This document shows positions 26,316 through 36,177 of a stretch of 64,000 nucleotides of DNA, in pieces; positions within the stretch are counted from its first letter, which is position 1; the number at the start of each line of letters is the position of its first letter. Made by a program: the position numbers and the translations under genes. This DNA comes from Pelagerythrobacter rhizovicinus (GTDB taxonomy: Bacteria; Pseudomonadota; Alphaproteobacteria; Sphingomonadales; Sphingomonadaceae): assembly GCF_004135625.1 (NCBI RefSeq), contig NZ_SDPV01000001.1, positions 1,300,501 through 1,364,500 of the forward strand, in the 5' to 3' direction. The notes beneath the pieces are model-generated. The model was given only the letters and a program-made list of their open reading frames with translations. It did not search any database and was not told where the DNA came from.

Positions 26316-27971
26316 ATGCCGATGAATCGCCGCGGCGCGCTTGCGCTGCTGGGCTCCGGGGGCGCGTTGGGCCTCCCCGGGATCGCCATCGCGCAACAGC
26401 CGCCCCGGGAGGTCCGCTTCGCCCACGGTGTCGCCAGCGGCGACCCGGCGGCGGACGGCGCGGTGATCTGGACGCGGGCTACGGCCGAGGAGGGCTATGG
26501 CGGCGACATTCCCCTCGCCTGGCGCGTCTCTACTTCCCCCCACGGCGCTCCGATCGCCTCGGGTGAGGTCGCTGCACGCGCTTCCGCCGATCACACCGCC
26601 AAGGTGGAAGTGACCGGCCTTGAGCCGGGGCGCGACTACTTTTACCGTTTCGAAGGCCCTGGCGGCGCGCGCTCTCAGCCAGGCCGCTTCCGCACCCTGC
26701 CCACGGGCGTGGTGGACGAACTGGTGCTCGCGGTCGCCTCTTGCCAGCTCTATCCCGGCGGCCTGTTCAACGCCTATGCCGACATGGCCGCCCTGCCGCG
26801 CCTGGACGCCGTGGTGCACCTGGGCGATTACATCTACGAATATGGCCAGACGGGCTATGGCGCGGAGATCGGCCGCCGGCTCGGCCGGCTGCCCGATCCG
26901 CCGCACGAGATCGTCACGCTCGCCGATTACCGCCGCCGCCACGCGCAGATGAAGTCCGACCCGGACCTGCAGGCCGCCCATGCCCGCGCAGCCTTCATTT
27001 GCGTGTGGGACGATCACGAAGTCACCAACGACGGATGGATCGGCGGGGCGGAGAACCACCAGCCGGAAAGCGAGGGCGACTGGGCCGGGCGCAAGGCGGT
27101 GGCGATGCAGGCCTACTTCGAATGGATGCCGATCCGCGATCCCGATCCGCTGCGCGCGCGTGAGGCGATCTTCCGCAACTTCGAATTCGGCGACCTCGCC
27201 ACTCTGGCGATGGTCGAGACCCGGCTGCTGGCGCGCGACCGGCAGGCGGCCCCCAAGGGCGAACTGCCGGCGGCGAAACGCGTCGCGGCGCTGCTGGCCG
27301 AGCGCGAGCGGCCCGAACGCGAATTGCTCGGGCGCGGGCAGAGCGAATGGCTGGAAGGGGTGCTGGGCGCCTCCGTGTGGGCCGGCAAGCCGTGGCAGCT
27401 GCTCGGCAACCAGGTGGTGATGGCGCGGGTTGCCGGGCCGGATCTTGAAGCGAGCCTCGGCGCCGAGGCATATGCCGAGATGCGCGCGCAGATGCCCGAG
27501 CAATATCGCGCACAGATCGACACCGCGCTGGCTGGATACCGCGCGGGCGTTCCGTTCAATCTCGATAGCTGGGACGGCTATCCGCACGCGCGCGAGCGGC
27601 TTTACGAACTGTTCGCCCGGGCCGGATCACGGCCGCTGGTGCTGTCCGGCGACAGCCATGCCGCCTGGAGCAACAATCTGCACGATCGCTCGGGCCGGCT
27701 GGCGGGCGTCGAGGTCGGCTGCACGGCAATCTCGAGCCCGTCCTACGGCTCGATCCTGCCGGGCCTGGGCCGCTTCCTCGCCGCGGCCAACGACGAAGTC
27801 ATCTACTGCGACCAGGACAACAAGGGTTATGCGCTGGTCACGCTGACGCCTGAGCAGGCGCGGGTGGAGCATGTCGCCGTTTCGACGATTTTCGCCAAAC
27901 CGTTCGAGCGGCGCGTAACCGCCACATTCCGCACCCGTCCCGATGGCCCGCTGCAAGCGCTAGAGAGCTGA
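26316..27971 (+). CDS. phoD: PhoD-family alkaline phosphatase/phosphodiesterase
   Basis: A 551-residue secreted metallophosphoesterase. The ATG at 26316 follows AGAAGGAGAA. The N-terminus is Tat-like (MPMNRRGALALLGSGGALG...AIAQ), as usual for PhoD, which is exported folded with its metals. The PhoD N-terminal domain (VRFAHGVASGDPAADGAVIWTR) precedes the catalytic domain with HLGDYIYEYGQ, WDDHEVTNDGW and LSGDSHAAW metal-binding motifs. The enzyme would release phosphate from monoesters or diesters in the periplasm. It almost certainly shares a transcript with the receptor gene 31 bp upstream, a common pairing in sphingomonads. No Pho-box was recognised. Confidence 0.93.
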   Translation: MPMNRRGALALLGSGGALGLPGIAIAQQPPREVRFAHGVASGDPAADGAVIWTRATAEEGYGGDIPLAWRVSTSPHGAPIASGEVAARASADHTAKVEVTGLEPGRDYFYRFEGPGGARSQPGRFRTLPTGVVDELVLAVASCQLYPGGLFNAYADMAALPRLDAVVHLGDYIYEYGQTGYGAEIGRRLGRLPDPPHEIVTLADYRRRHAQMKSDPDLQAAHARAAFICVWDDHEVTNDGWIGGAENHQPESEGDWAGRKAVAMQAYFEWMPIRDPDPLRAREAIFRNFEFGDLATLAMVETRLLARDRQAAPKGELPAAKRVAALLAERERPERELLGRGQSEWLEGVLGASVWAGKPWQLLGNQVVMARVAGPDLEASLGAEAYAEMRAQMPEQYRAQIDTALAGYRAGVPFNLDSWDGYPHARERLYELFARAGSRPLVLSGDSHAAWSNNLHDRSGRLAGVEVGCTAISSPSYGSILPGLGRFLAAANDEVIYCDQDNKGYALVTLTPEQARVEHVAVSTIFAKPFERRVTATFRTRPDGPLQALES

Positions 27972-28904
27972 GTTCGGGGCACGTCGGCGCTCTGACCAGC
28001 GCTCGATCTAGGAACCTGCGCAGCGGCCTCGGCAACTCAAACGGATCAAGGCTTGAGCCAGACTATTGGAAGCAAGAAGCATTTCGGCTTCAGCTGGCTG
28101 GCCAAGTTGCACGGAACTCCAAGTGCACTCTAACCGGTATGATGCGACCGAACGAAGTGAAGAGCATGATGCCGACAAAACCGCCGTTCCGCAGCTCACT
28201 CTAAATTCCCGATAGCGGCCGTTTGTTCATGCACCGACACCCCATCCGCTTCTCGTTGTGCCCGCATACCCACACGCCTGGGTCAGAGGCAGAGTTGGCA
28301 TGAAACGCCTCTGCTCCTCGAGATGATCGAAGCGCGATCGTCAGCCTCAAGCGACCTCTTCCGCGGCGACTGATGGAGGCACGCCCCGGCTGCCGTCGTT
28401 CCCTGCAACGATTCCCATCCTTCATTCAGTAATGCGCGCCATGGTCAGTCTCGTCGCGCTCAGTGTTCGCGCGGCTTGCTGGCGTCGAGGCGCTGGATTT
28501 CGAAGAGATTGGCGTATTCACCGGCCGTGGTGAGCCTGAAGCCTCGCAACCGAGTGAAGCAGCGCGTTGATCTCGGTGACAGTCGGCAGGGCACTGATGC
28601 TGCCCCGCTCCGGTTCGCGTAACTTCCGCTCGGCCTCGTCGTGCTGTGGCCTGAGTTGGGCGATCTGATTGTTGAGCCCCGTCCATGGCCGCCGAGCCGT
28701 TCGTCTGCTCGTGGCAGAGGCAGCTCGGAGCACCCGTTTTGGTTCCATCGCGCGGACGACGCACTCGAGCTGACTTCGTTGGAAGCAAGGGGCGCTTTGA
28801 TGGACGCCAAGCGCGCAACCGAACATTGCTGGCGGTGTCTGGCTGGATGCTCCCCGGGGGCAACGCGGCTAGGACGAAGTGGCCCTCTGTGCTAGCGACC
28901 GGGC
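27972..28904. other. Long gap with decayed sequence
   Basis: No intact gene is convincing. Bases 28174-28240 are a copy of the degenerate repeat (GACAAAACCG ... GCGGCCGTTTGTTCATGC). On the minus strand about 28440-28700 there may be a broken small gene: one frame reads LNNQIAQLRPQHDEAERKLR and SISALPTVTEINALL, and the adjacent frame continues TTAGEYANLFEIQRLDASK. No family is recognised. Confidence 0.4.
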
Positions 28905-29690
28905 ATGGTCTTGCAGCGCAACAATGTGAATGTCTTTGGGAACGGCGTGCGCACGATGATGTTCGCGCATGGTTTCGGCTGCGATCAGCACATGTGGGAT
29001 CCAGTTGCACGGAACTTCGCGGACGATTTCCGCGTCGTCCTATTCGATCAGGTGGGCTCCGGGCGCTCCGACCTGACGTCCTATGACTCTGCCAAGTATT
29101 CTACTCTGGACGGATACGCCGACGACATTGTGGAGATCGGAGAGGCGCTCGGACTGACCGACGCGGTCTTTGTTGGTCACTCCGTAAGTGCCATGATCGG
29201 CGCGCTGGCGACACGGAAGGCGCCTGGCCTGTTTTCCGACCTTGTTATGGTCGGCCCATCGCCGCGCTACATTGACGACGAAGGCTATGTCGGCGGTTTT
29301 TCCAGGGCGCAGATCGATGAGCTTCTCGACTTTCTTGCCGACAATCACCTCGGCTGGTCCGCAGCCATGGCGCCCGCGATCATGGGCAATGCCGATCGAC
29401 CAGAACTTGGCGAGGCACTAACCAACAGCTTCTGCAACACGGACCCGGACATTGCGCGGGAATTCGCCCGAGTTACGTTCCTTTCCGACAATCGCGCCGA
29501 CCTGCCTGGGATCACGGCGCGAACGCTAATCCTCCAATGCCGCGAGGACATCATCGCTCCGCCGTGCGTGGGCGAATATGTTCACGCTCAAGTTCCAAAC
29601 AGTCGTTTTGTTCTGCTCGACGCCACCGGCCACTGCCCGAACCTGAGCGCCCCCGATGAAGTCACCGCAGCAATCCGCGCCTTTGTCTGA
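28905..29690 (+). CDS. RsbQ-like alpha/beta hydrolase
   Basis: A 261-residue alpha/beta hydrolase close to Bacillus subtilis RsbQ. The N-terminus (NNVNVFGNGVRTMMFAHGFGCDQHMW) and FDQVGSGRSD are diagnostic. The catalytic triad is Ser93 (VGHSVSAM), Asp215 (CREDIIAPP) and His243 (ATGHCPNLSAP). RsbQ acts with the PAS phosphatase RsbP in energy-stress signalling, presumably by processing a small ligand for the PAS pocket. Here the next gene, overlapping by 35 bp, is a PAS histidine kinase rather than a PAS phosphatase. The role is therefore likely ligand supply to that kinase. No strong ribosome binding site precedes the ATG; alignment with the family supports this start. Confidence 0.88.
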   Translation: MVLQRNNVNVFGNGVRTMMFAHGFGCDQHMWDPVARNFADDFRVVLFDQVGSGRSDLTSYDSAKYSTLDGYADDIVEIGEALGLTDAVFVGHSVSAMIGALATRKAPGLFSDLVMVGPSPRYIDDEGYVGGFSRAQIDELLDFLADNHLGWSAAMAPAIMGNADRPELGEALTNSFCNTDPDIAREFARVTFLSDNRADLPGITARTLILQCREDIIAPPCVGEYVHAQVPNSRFVLLDATGHCPNLSAPDEVTAAIRAFV

Positions 29691-30798
29691 GTCAGTGCCA
29701 ACAGAGGATTTGGCAGATCTCTACGAGAACGCGCCGTGCGGGTACCTGTCGCTTTCGCCCCATGGCAGGATCGTCAAGGTAAATACAACGCTGGCGAACT
29801 GGCTCGATACACCCGCCGAGCGGCTTCTGAATCGTACGATACACGAGTTGCTTAGCGTCGGAGGCCGGATAGCGTACGAGACGCATCTCGCACCCTTGCT
29901 GCGGATGCAGGGCTTCGTGTTCGAGATCGCGCTCGACCTCGTGCAGCGCGACGGAAGAAAGGTGCCGGTTCTGGCGAACGCCACAGAACGTCGGGACGAT
30001 AGCGGTCATCACATCTTTACGCGCTTGACTCTTTTCAAGGCCGTCGACCGGCGCACTTACGAGCGCAGCTTGCTCGAAGCGCGGATCAGGGCCGAAACAG
30101 TCGCGAAGGCGGAGCAGGAGACGGCCGCGCTGCGCGAGCAATTCATAGCGGTGCTCGGGCATGACCTTCGCAACCCTCTGGCGGCGCTGGCCGCGGGCGT
30201 TCGCATGCTCACCGAACGCGAAGCATTAAGCGAGCGCGGGATCAGAGTGGCGAAGGAGATGGGATCGACTGTCGCGCGTGCCTCAGCGCTGGTCGACAAT
30301 CTGCTCGATTTCGCTCGTGGGAGGCTTGGCGAGGGGCTTACGCTGTCCCGCGAAAGCGAAGTGCCTATCGAACCCATCCTGGAGCAGGTCGTAGCAGAAA
30401 TCCAGGCCGTCCACCCCGAACGCGCGATTATCACGGAGTTTGCAATCGAGGGCCCGATCGCTTGCGACCCGGCGAGGATCGGCCAACTGGCCGCGAATCT
30501 CCTGTCCAATGCCGTCACCCACGGCGCCGCCGACGCTCCGATCAGGGTCCAGGCCTTCACCAAGGACGCTCACTTCGTGTTCTCTGTCGCCAACGGGGGC
30601 GACCCGATACCGCTCGCGGCGCGCGAACGACTTTTTCAGCCGTTCGCAAGGGGCGATGTGCGCAAAAGCCAGAACGGCCTTGGACTCGGCCTCTTCATCG
30701 TAAGCGAAATTGCAAGGGCGCACGGCGGGACGGTGGGCGTAAAGTCCTCGGATGAAGAGACGCGCTTCACCTTCACCATGCCCCTGGAACACGAGTAA
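29656..30798 (+). CDS. PAS-domain sensor histidine kinase partnered with the RsbQ-like hydrolase
   Basis: A 380-residue soluble kinase with no membrane segment. A PAS domain covers about residues 18-130 (LYENAPCGYLSLSPHGRIVKVN, LANWLDTPAERLLNRTIHELL). A short coiled linker leads to the HisKA box with His169 (LGHDLRNPLAALAAGV). The ATPase domain has an N-box (AANLLSNAVTHG) and a G-box (NGLGLGLFIVSEIARAHGG). The ATG lies within the rsbQ-like gene, 35 bp before its stop, so the two are translationally coupled. No response regulator is adjacent, so the phospho-acceptor is unknown. Confidence 0.9.
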   Translation: MKSPQQSAPLSESVPTEDLADLYENAPCGYLSLSPHGRIVKVNTTLANWLDTPAERLLNRTIHELLSVGGRIAYETHLAPLLRMQGFVFEIALDLVQRDGRKVPVLANATERRDDSGHHIFTRLTLFKAVDRRTYERSLLEARIRAETVAKAEQETAALREQFIAVLGHDLRNPLAALAAGVRMLTEREALSERGIRVAKEMGSTVARASALVDNLLDFARGRLGEGLTLSRESEVPIEPILEQVVAEIQAVHPERAIITEFAIEGPIACDPARIGQLAANLLSNAVTHGAADAPIRVQAFTKDAHFVFSVANGGDPIPLAARERLFQPFARGDVRKSQNGLGLGLFIVSEIARAHGGTVGVKSSDEETRFTFTMPLEHE

Positions 30799-30948
30799 TC
30801 CGTGTTGAGAAGCTACCATCCAGCGGGAAACGGCTGGGCTACCGCGCCCAAGCGGCAACGAACGTAAGAACCGCGCGTGAGTGCACCCTAGTAGACCGCG
30901 TCCGGGCCGTTCACCAGCCGCCGGTATGACCAGCTCTCGCCAAGGCCC

Positions 30949-31158
30949 TTACGCGTGAGCGCGAGCTTCATCGCCGCGAAAGAGCGGAACAAGCTGCCAC
31001 AACGCTGAGAGGCCTACCAGCACGTACACAATTCGAGAGAGCATCGACATCTCTCCGAACAGCGCCGCCACGAGATTGAATTCGAAGAGGCCCACAAGCC
31101 CCCAGTTAAGTCCGCCTACGATGACCAGGATCAAAGTAACGATATTCAGAACGCGCAT
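30949..31158 (-). CDS. DUF378 small membrane protein
   Basis: A 69-residue protein with two membrane helices and the DUF378 signature: VLNIVTLILVIVGGLNWGLVGLFEFNLV, then RIVYVLVGLSALWQL. The function of the family is unknown; members are often stress-induced. The minus-strand upstream region carries a near-perfect EcfG-type promoter (31206-31181) with a leader of only about 16 bases, supporting control by the general stress response. Confidence 0.88.
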   Translation of the reverse strand: MRVLNIVTLILVIVGGLNWGLVGLFEFNLVAALFGEMSMLSRIVYVLVGLSALWQLVPLFRGDEARAHA

Positions 31159-31180
31159 GAGATATTCCCTTCTCTACGGC

Positions 31181-31206
31181 AACGCATCCGAAGCCCACGA
31201 TGTTCC
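31181..31206 (-). promoter_or_regulatory. EcfG-type promoter of the DUF378 gene
   Basis: Read on the minus strand: GGAAC (31206-31202), 17 bases, CGTT (31184-31181). This matches the alphaproteobacterial general-stress sigma EcfG consensus. It lies 22 bp before the ATG at 31158. Confidence 0.7.
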
Positions 31207-31287
31207 CCTCCGGCGGTATTTCATCGTGATACCCCCATCCGCTGGTAACGCCGGGAAGGAAAGACTGTATCGGCCGAGGGCCGGACA

Positions 31288-31312
31288 GGAACTCCGGGCG
31301 AGCTTTGCTGTT
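31288..31312 (+). promoter_or_regulatory. EcfG-like promoter of the NhaP-type antiporter
   Basis: GGAAC (31288-31292), 16 bases, TGTT (31309-31312). One mismatch in the -10 element. The antiporter ATG begins at 31321, only eight bases after the -10, so a transcript from here would be nearly leaderless. Confidence 0.5.
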
Positions 31313-31320
31313 GCAAATGG

Positions 31321-32631
31321 ATGCCCACTCTCCCGCCGCCGGAATCCTATATATTGTGGCTCACGGGAGCAGGCGTACTGATAGCACTGGTCGCGTGGCT
31401 GCCGCTTGCGTTGCGGCGCTTACCGCTTTCGTTGCCCATCATCTGCATAGCGATCGGTGGGGTGATCTTCTCCATTCCGGCGATCTCACTGCAGCCACTT
31501 CCGATGGCCTATCCTACGATTAGCGAACGGTTCACTGAATTCGTCGTCATCATCGCGTTGATGGGCGCGGGTCTGAAGCTCGACAGGACGTTCGAATGGC
31601 GACGCTGGAGTGTCACCTGGCGGCTGCTTGCCATCACGATGCCGCTTAGCATCGCGGCAATCACCTTGATCGGCGGCTGGGGACTTGGCCTCACGTGGGT
31701 GGCGGCGCTGCTCCTCGGGGCGAGCCTGGCACCGACCGATCCGGTGCTCGCGGCGGATGTGCAGGTCGGACCACCAAGATCGGGCGAGGAAGACGAGGTG
31801 CGCTTCGGCCTGACATCGGAAGCTGGCCTGAACGACGGCCTCGCATTCCCGTTCGTCAATCTGGCCATCGTGCTGGGCTTGGCTGCCACCATGGGTGAAC
31901 CCTGGGCCCGGGAGTGGGTGCTACACAGCGTCCTATGGGAAGTCGGCGTCGGTGTCGCGGGCGGCTGGTTGATCGGCAAACTGTTCGGCTGGCTTACCTT
32001 CCGCGTACCGGCAGAGACCAAGCTCGCGAGAACGGGCGATGGTCTGATCGCGATCGCTGCAACTTTCGTATCATATGGCGTAACGGAAATTCTGAACTGC
32101 TATGGCTTTCTCGCTGTATTCGTGACGGCGTTAACGTTGCGGCGATCCCATCGAGACCACGAGTTCAATTACCAGATGCACGCGATCACCGAGCAGCTGG
32201 AGCGCATAGCCATGATGGTGCTGCTGGTCCTGTTCGGCGGAGCCCTGATCGACGGACTGCTGCAACCGCTCCGCTGGCAGGATTGGCTTGCCGCCGTTGC
32301 AGTCATCCTCTTGGTGCGCCCCGCCGCCGGAATGATCGCAATGACCGGCTTTAGGGCCGACCTGTCGGAGAAATTGACCCTTTCTTTCTTTGGCATCCGC
32401 GGCGTTGGATCATTCTACTACGTCGCTTACGCGCTCAATCATGGCGACTTTGCGGACGGGGAGCGACTCTGGGCGATCGTGGGACTGGTCGCGCTGCTCT
32501 CCATCCTGCTTCACGGCTTGACGGTTACGCCTATGATGCGGGCGCTTGATCGCCAGCATGCCCGCGACCCGGATGCGCCGGAGAGGCCCCCGCCTGGTCT
32601 GCAAGGGCCCGCCGCAGGGGCTCCGGATTAG
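31321..32631 (+). CDS. NhaP-type (CPA1) sodium or potassium/proton antiporter
   Basis: A 436-residue polytopic inner-membrane protein with about twelve hydrophobic segments. Family motifs are LLLGASLAPTDPVLAADV, LTSEAGLNDGLAFPFV and SFFGIRGVGSFYYVAYALNHG, with the acidic residues of the CPA1 ion site. It would exchange monovalent cations for protons and help with salt or pH stress. The C-terminus is short, with no regulatory TrkA-C domain. No Shine-Dalgarno sequence precedes the ATG, consistent with a leaderless message from the adjacent promoter. Confidence 0.9.
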   Translation: MPTLPPPESYILWLTGAGVLIALVAWLPLALRRLPLSLPIICIAIGGVIFSIPAISLQPLPMAYPTISERFTEFVVIIALMGAGLKLDRTFEWRRWSVTWRLLAITMPLSIAAITLIGGWGLGLTWVAALLLGASLAPTDPVLAADVQVGPPRSGEEDEVRFGLTSEAGLNDGLAFPFVNLAIVLGLAATMGEPWAREWVLHSVLWEVGVGVAGGWLIGKLFGWLTFRVPAETKLARTGDGLIAIAATFVSYGVTEILNCYGFLAVFVTALTLRRSHRDHEFNYQMHAITEQLERIAMMVLLVLFGGALIDGLLQPLRWQDWLAAVAVILLVRPAAGMIAMTGFRADLSEKLTLSFFGIRGVGSFYYVAYALNHGDFADGERLWAIVGLVALLSILLHGLTVTPMMRALDRQHARDPDAPERPPPGLQGPAAGAPD

Positions 32632-32731
32632 AACGCGGAAGTACGTTCACGCAGAAACATTGGTGGCAAAGTGGCGGGTATCGATGGTGTCAGGACAAGC
32701 TTGATGACGGAAGAAGGGTGGGACACGGACG

Positions 32732-33106
32732 TTAGCTGGTCGCCGCGAAGCCCCACAGAAAAAGCACCGTCGACGCCGCGCGCAGCGCGCTCCTCACGTT
32801 GTGTAGTCTTCCCCACTGGATGAGCATCACACGGCTCTCCGCACCAGCTTCACATTCCTGCATTGCCATCAAGTACTTGTTGACCAGCGCGATGGCTAAC
32901 AGGGTGAGCGGCCAGTTCGCCAACATCACGACGCCCCCAGCAAGCCACCGCCAATCCCAAGAGACATAGCAAGCCACGAGGCCTGCCAGCCCAGGGACGA
33001 TCCCGATGCCAGACTGCAGAGGAAGTGCCCGTTTGTAGCTTGGCTGCCACTGAGCGTGGAAGGCCGGTTTGCTACGTGAGCGATTGTGCTCGGCGGCTGA
33101 GCGCAA
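32732..33106 (-). CDS. DUF1772-like membrane protein, N-terminus probably truncated
   Basis: A 124-residue frame whose bulk matches the DUF1772 (anthrone oxygenase-like) family: FHAQWQPSYKRALPLQSG, WRWLAGGVVMLANWPLTLLAI, VNKYLMAM and LIQWGRLHNVRSALRAASTVLFLWGF. Normal members have an extra N-terminal membrane helix before the W.PSY motif. Here the first twelve residues (MRSAAEHNRSRS) are charged and unlike the family, and upstream DNA gives no continuation in any frame. It is either a shortened gene or the surviving part of a broken one. Three hydrophobic stretches remain. Confidence 0.55.
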   Translation of the reverse strand: MRSAAEHNRSRSKPAFHAQWQPSYKRALPLQSGIGIVPGLAGLVACYVSWDWRWLAGGVVMLANWPLTLLAIALVNKYLMAMQECEAGAESRVMLIQWGRLHNVRSALRAASTVLFLWGFAATS

Positions 33107-33206
33107 GCGCAGCGCATCAGCACTGCCGTATGTTGAAGATGTTCAGCGGCCGTCCCGCGGAACGTTTCCTATCACCTCGTCCGCTTGCCACCGGCGAAGC
33201 TGCAGA

Positions 33207-33566
33207 TCACACGCGGCTACTGGCAACGGTTAATGCAGATGCCAGGTCTTCAGGACTGTAGGGTTTCGTTAGCGTCGGCACTAACTTCAGCCCCTCCGGA
33301 TGCTCAGCGTTCCCATTGCCGGTCGCAAAGATGAACGGCACGCCCAAGCTGCTCAGTTTATCGGCCACACCATAGCTTCGTTCGCCCCGGATATTAACGT
33401 CCAGGACCGCGACATCCGGGCTATCGATTTCGAGTGAGCGGAACGCATCCTCGATGGAAGTCGTAAGCCGTACGTCTTCAAAGCCAAGATCGAGGAGCAT
33501 GTCCTCCAGCGTGAACGCGACAATGGGCTCATCTTCAAGTATCAGAACCGAGGTTAGCTCCCTCAC
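33207..33566 (-). CDS. Single-domain response regulator
   Basis: A 119-residue CheY-like receiver. The GTG at 33566 comes one base after the kinase stop and follows GGAGGCATGAG, a better start than the ATG eight codons upstream. Key residues are visible: the acidic pair (LILEDEPIV), the phospho-acceptor Asp in VAVLDVNIRGE, Thr in FIFATGNGN and Lys in TLTKPYSPEDL. Receivers of this kind often follow HWE kinases in alphaproteobacteria and act as phosphate sinks or shuttles. It is co-transcribed with the kinase gene. Confidence 0.9.
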   Translation of the reverse strand: MRELTSVLILEDEPIVAFTLEDMLLDLGFEDVRLTTSIEDAFRSLEIDSPDVAVLDVNIRGERSYGVADKLSSLGVPFIFATGNGNAEHPEGLKLVPTLTKPYSPEDLASALTVASSRV

Positions 33567-33567
33567 C

Positions 33568-36054
33568 TCATGCCTCCGGCAATGGAGCATCGATCACGCA
33601 GCGAACACCGCTTGATGCAAATTCGAGTACAACTTCGCCGCGAAGCTCGGCCGCCAACCCACGTTCGATCATGCGCGTGCCGAATCCCTTCTTCGTCGGT
33701 ACGGCAACCGGCGGTCCTCCGAGCTCGATCCACTCGAGATGAAGGCGCGGCCCGTCCTCGCCCCGGGTTACACGCCACACGACTGAAACGGTTCCAGCAT
33801 CATGGGAGAGCGCGCCGTATTTGATAGCATTGGTGCTGAGTTCGTGGATTGCCATAGCGAGGGAAACCGCTGTTTGAGGAGAAAGGACCATCTGAGGCCC
33901 TCCGCACGTGACTTGCGATGAAGCTGCTCCAGCGGTTGCACGCACTGAGCTTGAGATGATGTCCAACAGCGATGCTCTTTCCCAACCCGCGCTTGTTAGA
34001 AGATTATGGGCTGCGGCGAGTGCACTCAACCGAGCATTGAACGCCGCCCGCGCAACATCGGCCGAGACGTCCCCCTTGAAGGACTGTTGCGCCAGTCCCT
34101 GCACAATCGCGAGAGTGTTCTTCACCCGGTGATTGAGCTCGTTGATCAATAGTTGCTGCTGCTTTTCCGCCTTGCGCCGCTGCTCGATCTCAAGCTGGGC
34201 GTCACGATAGAGACGCGCATTATCGATGGCGATTGCCGCTTGGGCCGCGACGCCCAGCATCAAAGTCTCATGGCGTTCGTTGAATCGGCCAGGCTCGGGA
34301 TGACCGAAGAACAGCCCGCCGATGATCTCACCCGAGCGTGAGGCCACTGGGACGGCGAGGTAGCTGCGGACCGGCAGGTGCCCCTCGGGCATTCCCCAGT
34401 GCGGCGCACTCTTGCCGTAGCGCGGGTCAGCAAGGATATCGTCGGACCGAATGATACCCTCGCCGTCGAAGGTCGGTTTGAACACGGCCGTCGCACGCGG
34501 CGTTCCGAAGCGCTCGAACTGAGAACGGTTAGCGCCGGACAACGTGTAGAGCATGAAGGCCTCTCCGGCTTCATTGAGCACGTTGTAGAAAAAGGCGCCG
34601 AACTGTGCGCCGGTCAGCTCGACGCCTGCATCTGTGACCGTCTGCACCACACGCTCCAAGTCAAGTTCAGCCGCGACCGTCGCTCCCGTGCGGTTCAGGG
34701 TCTCCAGGATGCGCTTCTGTTCGTGCAGCGCCTCGTCACGGGCTTTCTCCTCGGCGATGTTGCGAGCTTCGATCACCGTGCCGACCGGGCTTCCTTCTTC
34801 ATCGAGAAGCGGACTCGCGGTGAACCCGACCGGATAGAAGGAGCCGTCCGGCGCGACGAATAACTCCTCACCGCTCATCTGCGCGCGAGCCGGGAAGGCC
34901 CGGTCGATAGGACACTCCTCGATCGGGTAGGGGGAGCCGTCCGGCTTCTTGTGGTGAATCAGCTCGTGCAGCGGCCGCCCATGCAGGTCCTCGGCGCGGT
35001 AGCCGGTCAGCGCTTCTGCTGCGGCATTTGCATAGACGCAATGCTGTTGATGATCCATCAGGAACACAGCTTCGCGTGTGTTGTTCAGGATCGCATCCAG
35101 CTTCCGGGATGTTTCCTGAAGCGCGGTTTCAGTCCGGCGGCGTTCCTCGATATCGAGCAACACACCAGGGAAGCTCAGTGGCGTACCGTCGCTCGCCTTG
35201 TCGACACGCCCGTTCGCCTCGATCCAGTAATATCTCCCATCCATCCGACGCACCCGGTACTGGTGAGCATAAGGCCCACCTTTTGCGATCGCCTCCTCGA
35301 CTGCGGCGACCAGGGCGGGCTTATCGTCGGGGTGAACGGTGGCGATCATCTCCTCCAAACCGAGACCGCTGCGGCCACGCTCCGGATCGATGCCAAAGGC
35401 GTTTGCGAACTGCTCGTCCACGGCGAAACGATCGGCAGGAATGTCATAGAACCACGTCCCGATGATCGCGCCAGCGTCCAACGCTAGCCTCACTCGTTCG
35501 GCATCGGCCTGAGCACGAGCTTCGCTTTCCCTGAGGCTCCGTTCCGCAACGATCTGAGCTGTAATCTCTTGGCACACGCAGAAGAATCCATCGACATCGC
35601 CGGAGTCGCCGCGCACGGGGGTGTAGGAGAAGGTGAAGTGGGCCTCCTCGCGAAAGCCCTTGCGGTCTACCCAGAGCTCGATGTCATCCATCTGCACGGG
35701 ATCACCCCGGTAAGCCTTATCGACGATCGGGACGAGATCGCCGCGTATCTCCTGCCATACCTTCAGAAAATCCTGCCCCAGCGCCGCCGGGTGCTTGGAT
35801 GCGAGAATCTCGGCGTAAGCGTCGTTGTATAGAAGGCATCGATCCCCTCCCCAAGCCAGGAACATGGCTTGGCTTGATCCTAGCATCACCGCGACCAGCG
35901 TCTTGAGTGCCTCCGGCCAGGTCTCCGGCGACCCAAGCGGCGTCGACGTCCAGTCGCGCGCACGCATGAGGGCACCGGCTTGTCCGCCGCCTGTCAGGAC
36001 GGATGATGTAAGGCCTCTGCCCCTTCTGGCAGACGTATTTCCGCGATCAATCAT
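33568..36054 (-). CDS. Multi-PAS, GAF, HWE-type sensor histidine kinase
   Basis: An 828-residue cytoplasmic kinase without membrane helices. From the ATG at 36054 the order is: a PAS ([20 protein letters not shown]...[12 protein letters not shown]), a second PAS ([15 protein letters not shown]...[12 protein letters not shown]), a third PAS ([32 protein letters not shown]), a GAF ([25 protein letters not shown]...[13 protein letters not shown]), and the HWE core. The phosphorylated His is about residue 642 ([17 protein letters not shown]), with [19 protein letters not shown] and GTRMIERGL following. Such kinases commonly feed the PhyR-NepR-EcfG stress response. An in-frame ATG at 36144 gives a longer, less likely form. 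A stress-type promoter lies about 280 bp upstream. Confidence 0.88.
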   Translation of the reverse strand: MIDRGNTSARRGRGLTSSVLTGGGQAGALMRARDWTSTPLGSPETWPEALKTLVAVMLGSSQAMFLAWGGDRCLLYNDAYAEILASKHPAALGQDFLKVWQEIRGDLVPIVDKAYRGDPVQMDDIELWVDRKGFREEAHFTFSYTPVRGDSGDVDGFFCVCQEITAQIVAERSLRESEARAQADAERVRLALDAGAIIGTWFYDIPADRFAVDEQFANAFGIDPERGRSGLGLEEMIATVHPDDKPALVAAVEEAIAKGGPYAHQYRVRRMDGRYYWIEANGRVDKASDGTPLSFPGVLLDIEERRRTETALQETSRKLDAILNNTREAVFLMDHQQHCVYANAAAEALTGYRAEDLHGRPLHELIHHKKPDGSPYPIEECPIDRAFPARAQMSGEELFVAPDGSFYPVGFTASPLLDEEGSPVGTVIEARNIAEEKARDEALHEQKRILETLNRTGATVAAELDLERVVQTVTDAGVELTGAQFGAFFYNVLNEAGEAFMLYTLSGANRSQFERFGTPRATAVFKPTFDGEGIIRSDDILADPRYGKSAPHWGMPEGHLPVRSYLAVPVASRSGEIIGGLFFGHPEPGRFNERHETLMLGVAAQAAIAIDNARLYRDAQLEIEQRRKAEKQQQLLINELNHRVKNTLAIVQGLAQQSFKGDVSADVARAAFNARLSALAAAHNLLTSAGWERASLLDIISSSVRATAGAASSQVTCGGPQMVLSPQTAVSLAMAIHELSTNAIKYGALSHDAGTVSVVWRVTRGEDGPRLHLEWIELGGPPVAVPTKKGFGTRMIERGLAAELRGEVVLEFASSGVRCVIDAPLPEA

Positions 36055-36177
36055 CGTAGGACTACCGGGCACCGGCTGCTCCCGCAGCAGGCGAACGCCA
36101 GAGGCGCCGAGCCGGCGCTCGCCGGCCTCTCCAAAGGCTCCCATGAACTGGGAACGGATATGCCCCGGGAACCATCC

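Noticed and set aside
26229-27587. Minus-strand 452-codon frame opposite phoD
   Set aside because: Shadow frame with no domain.
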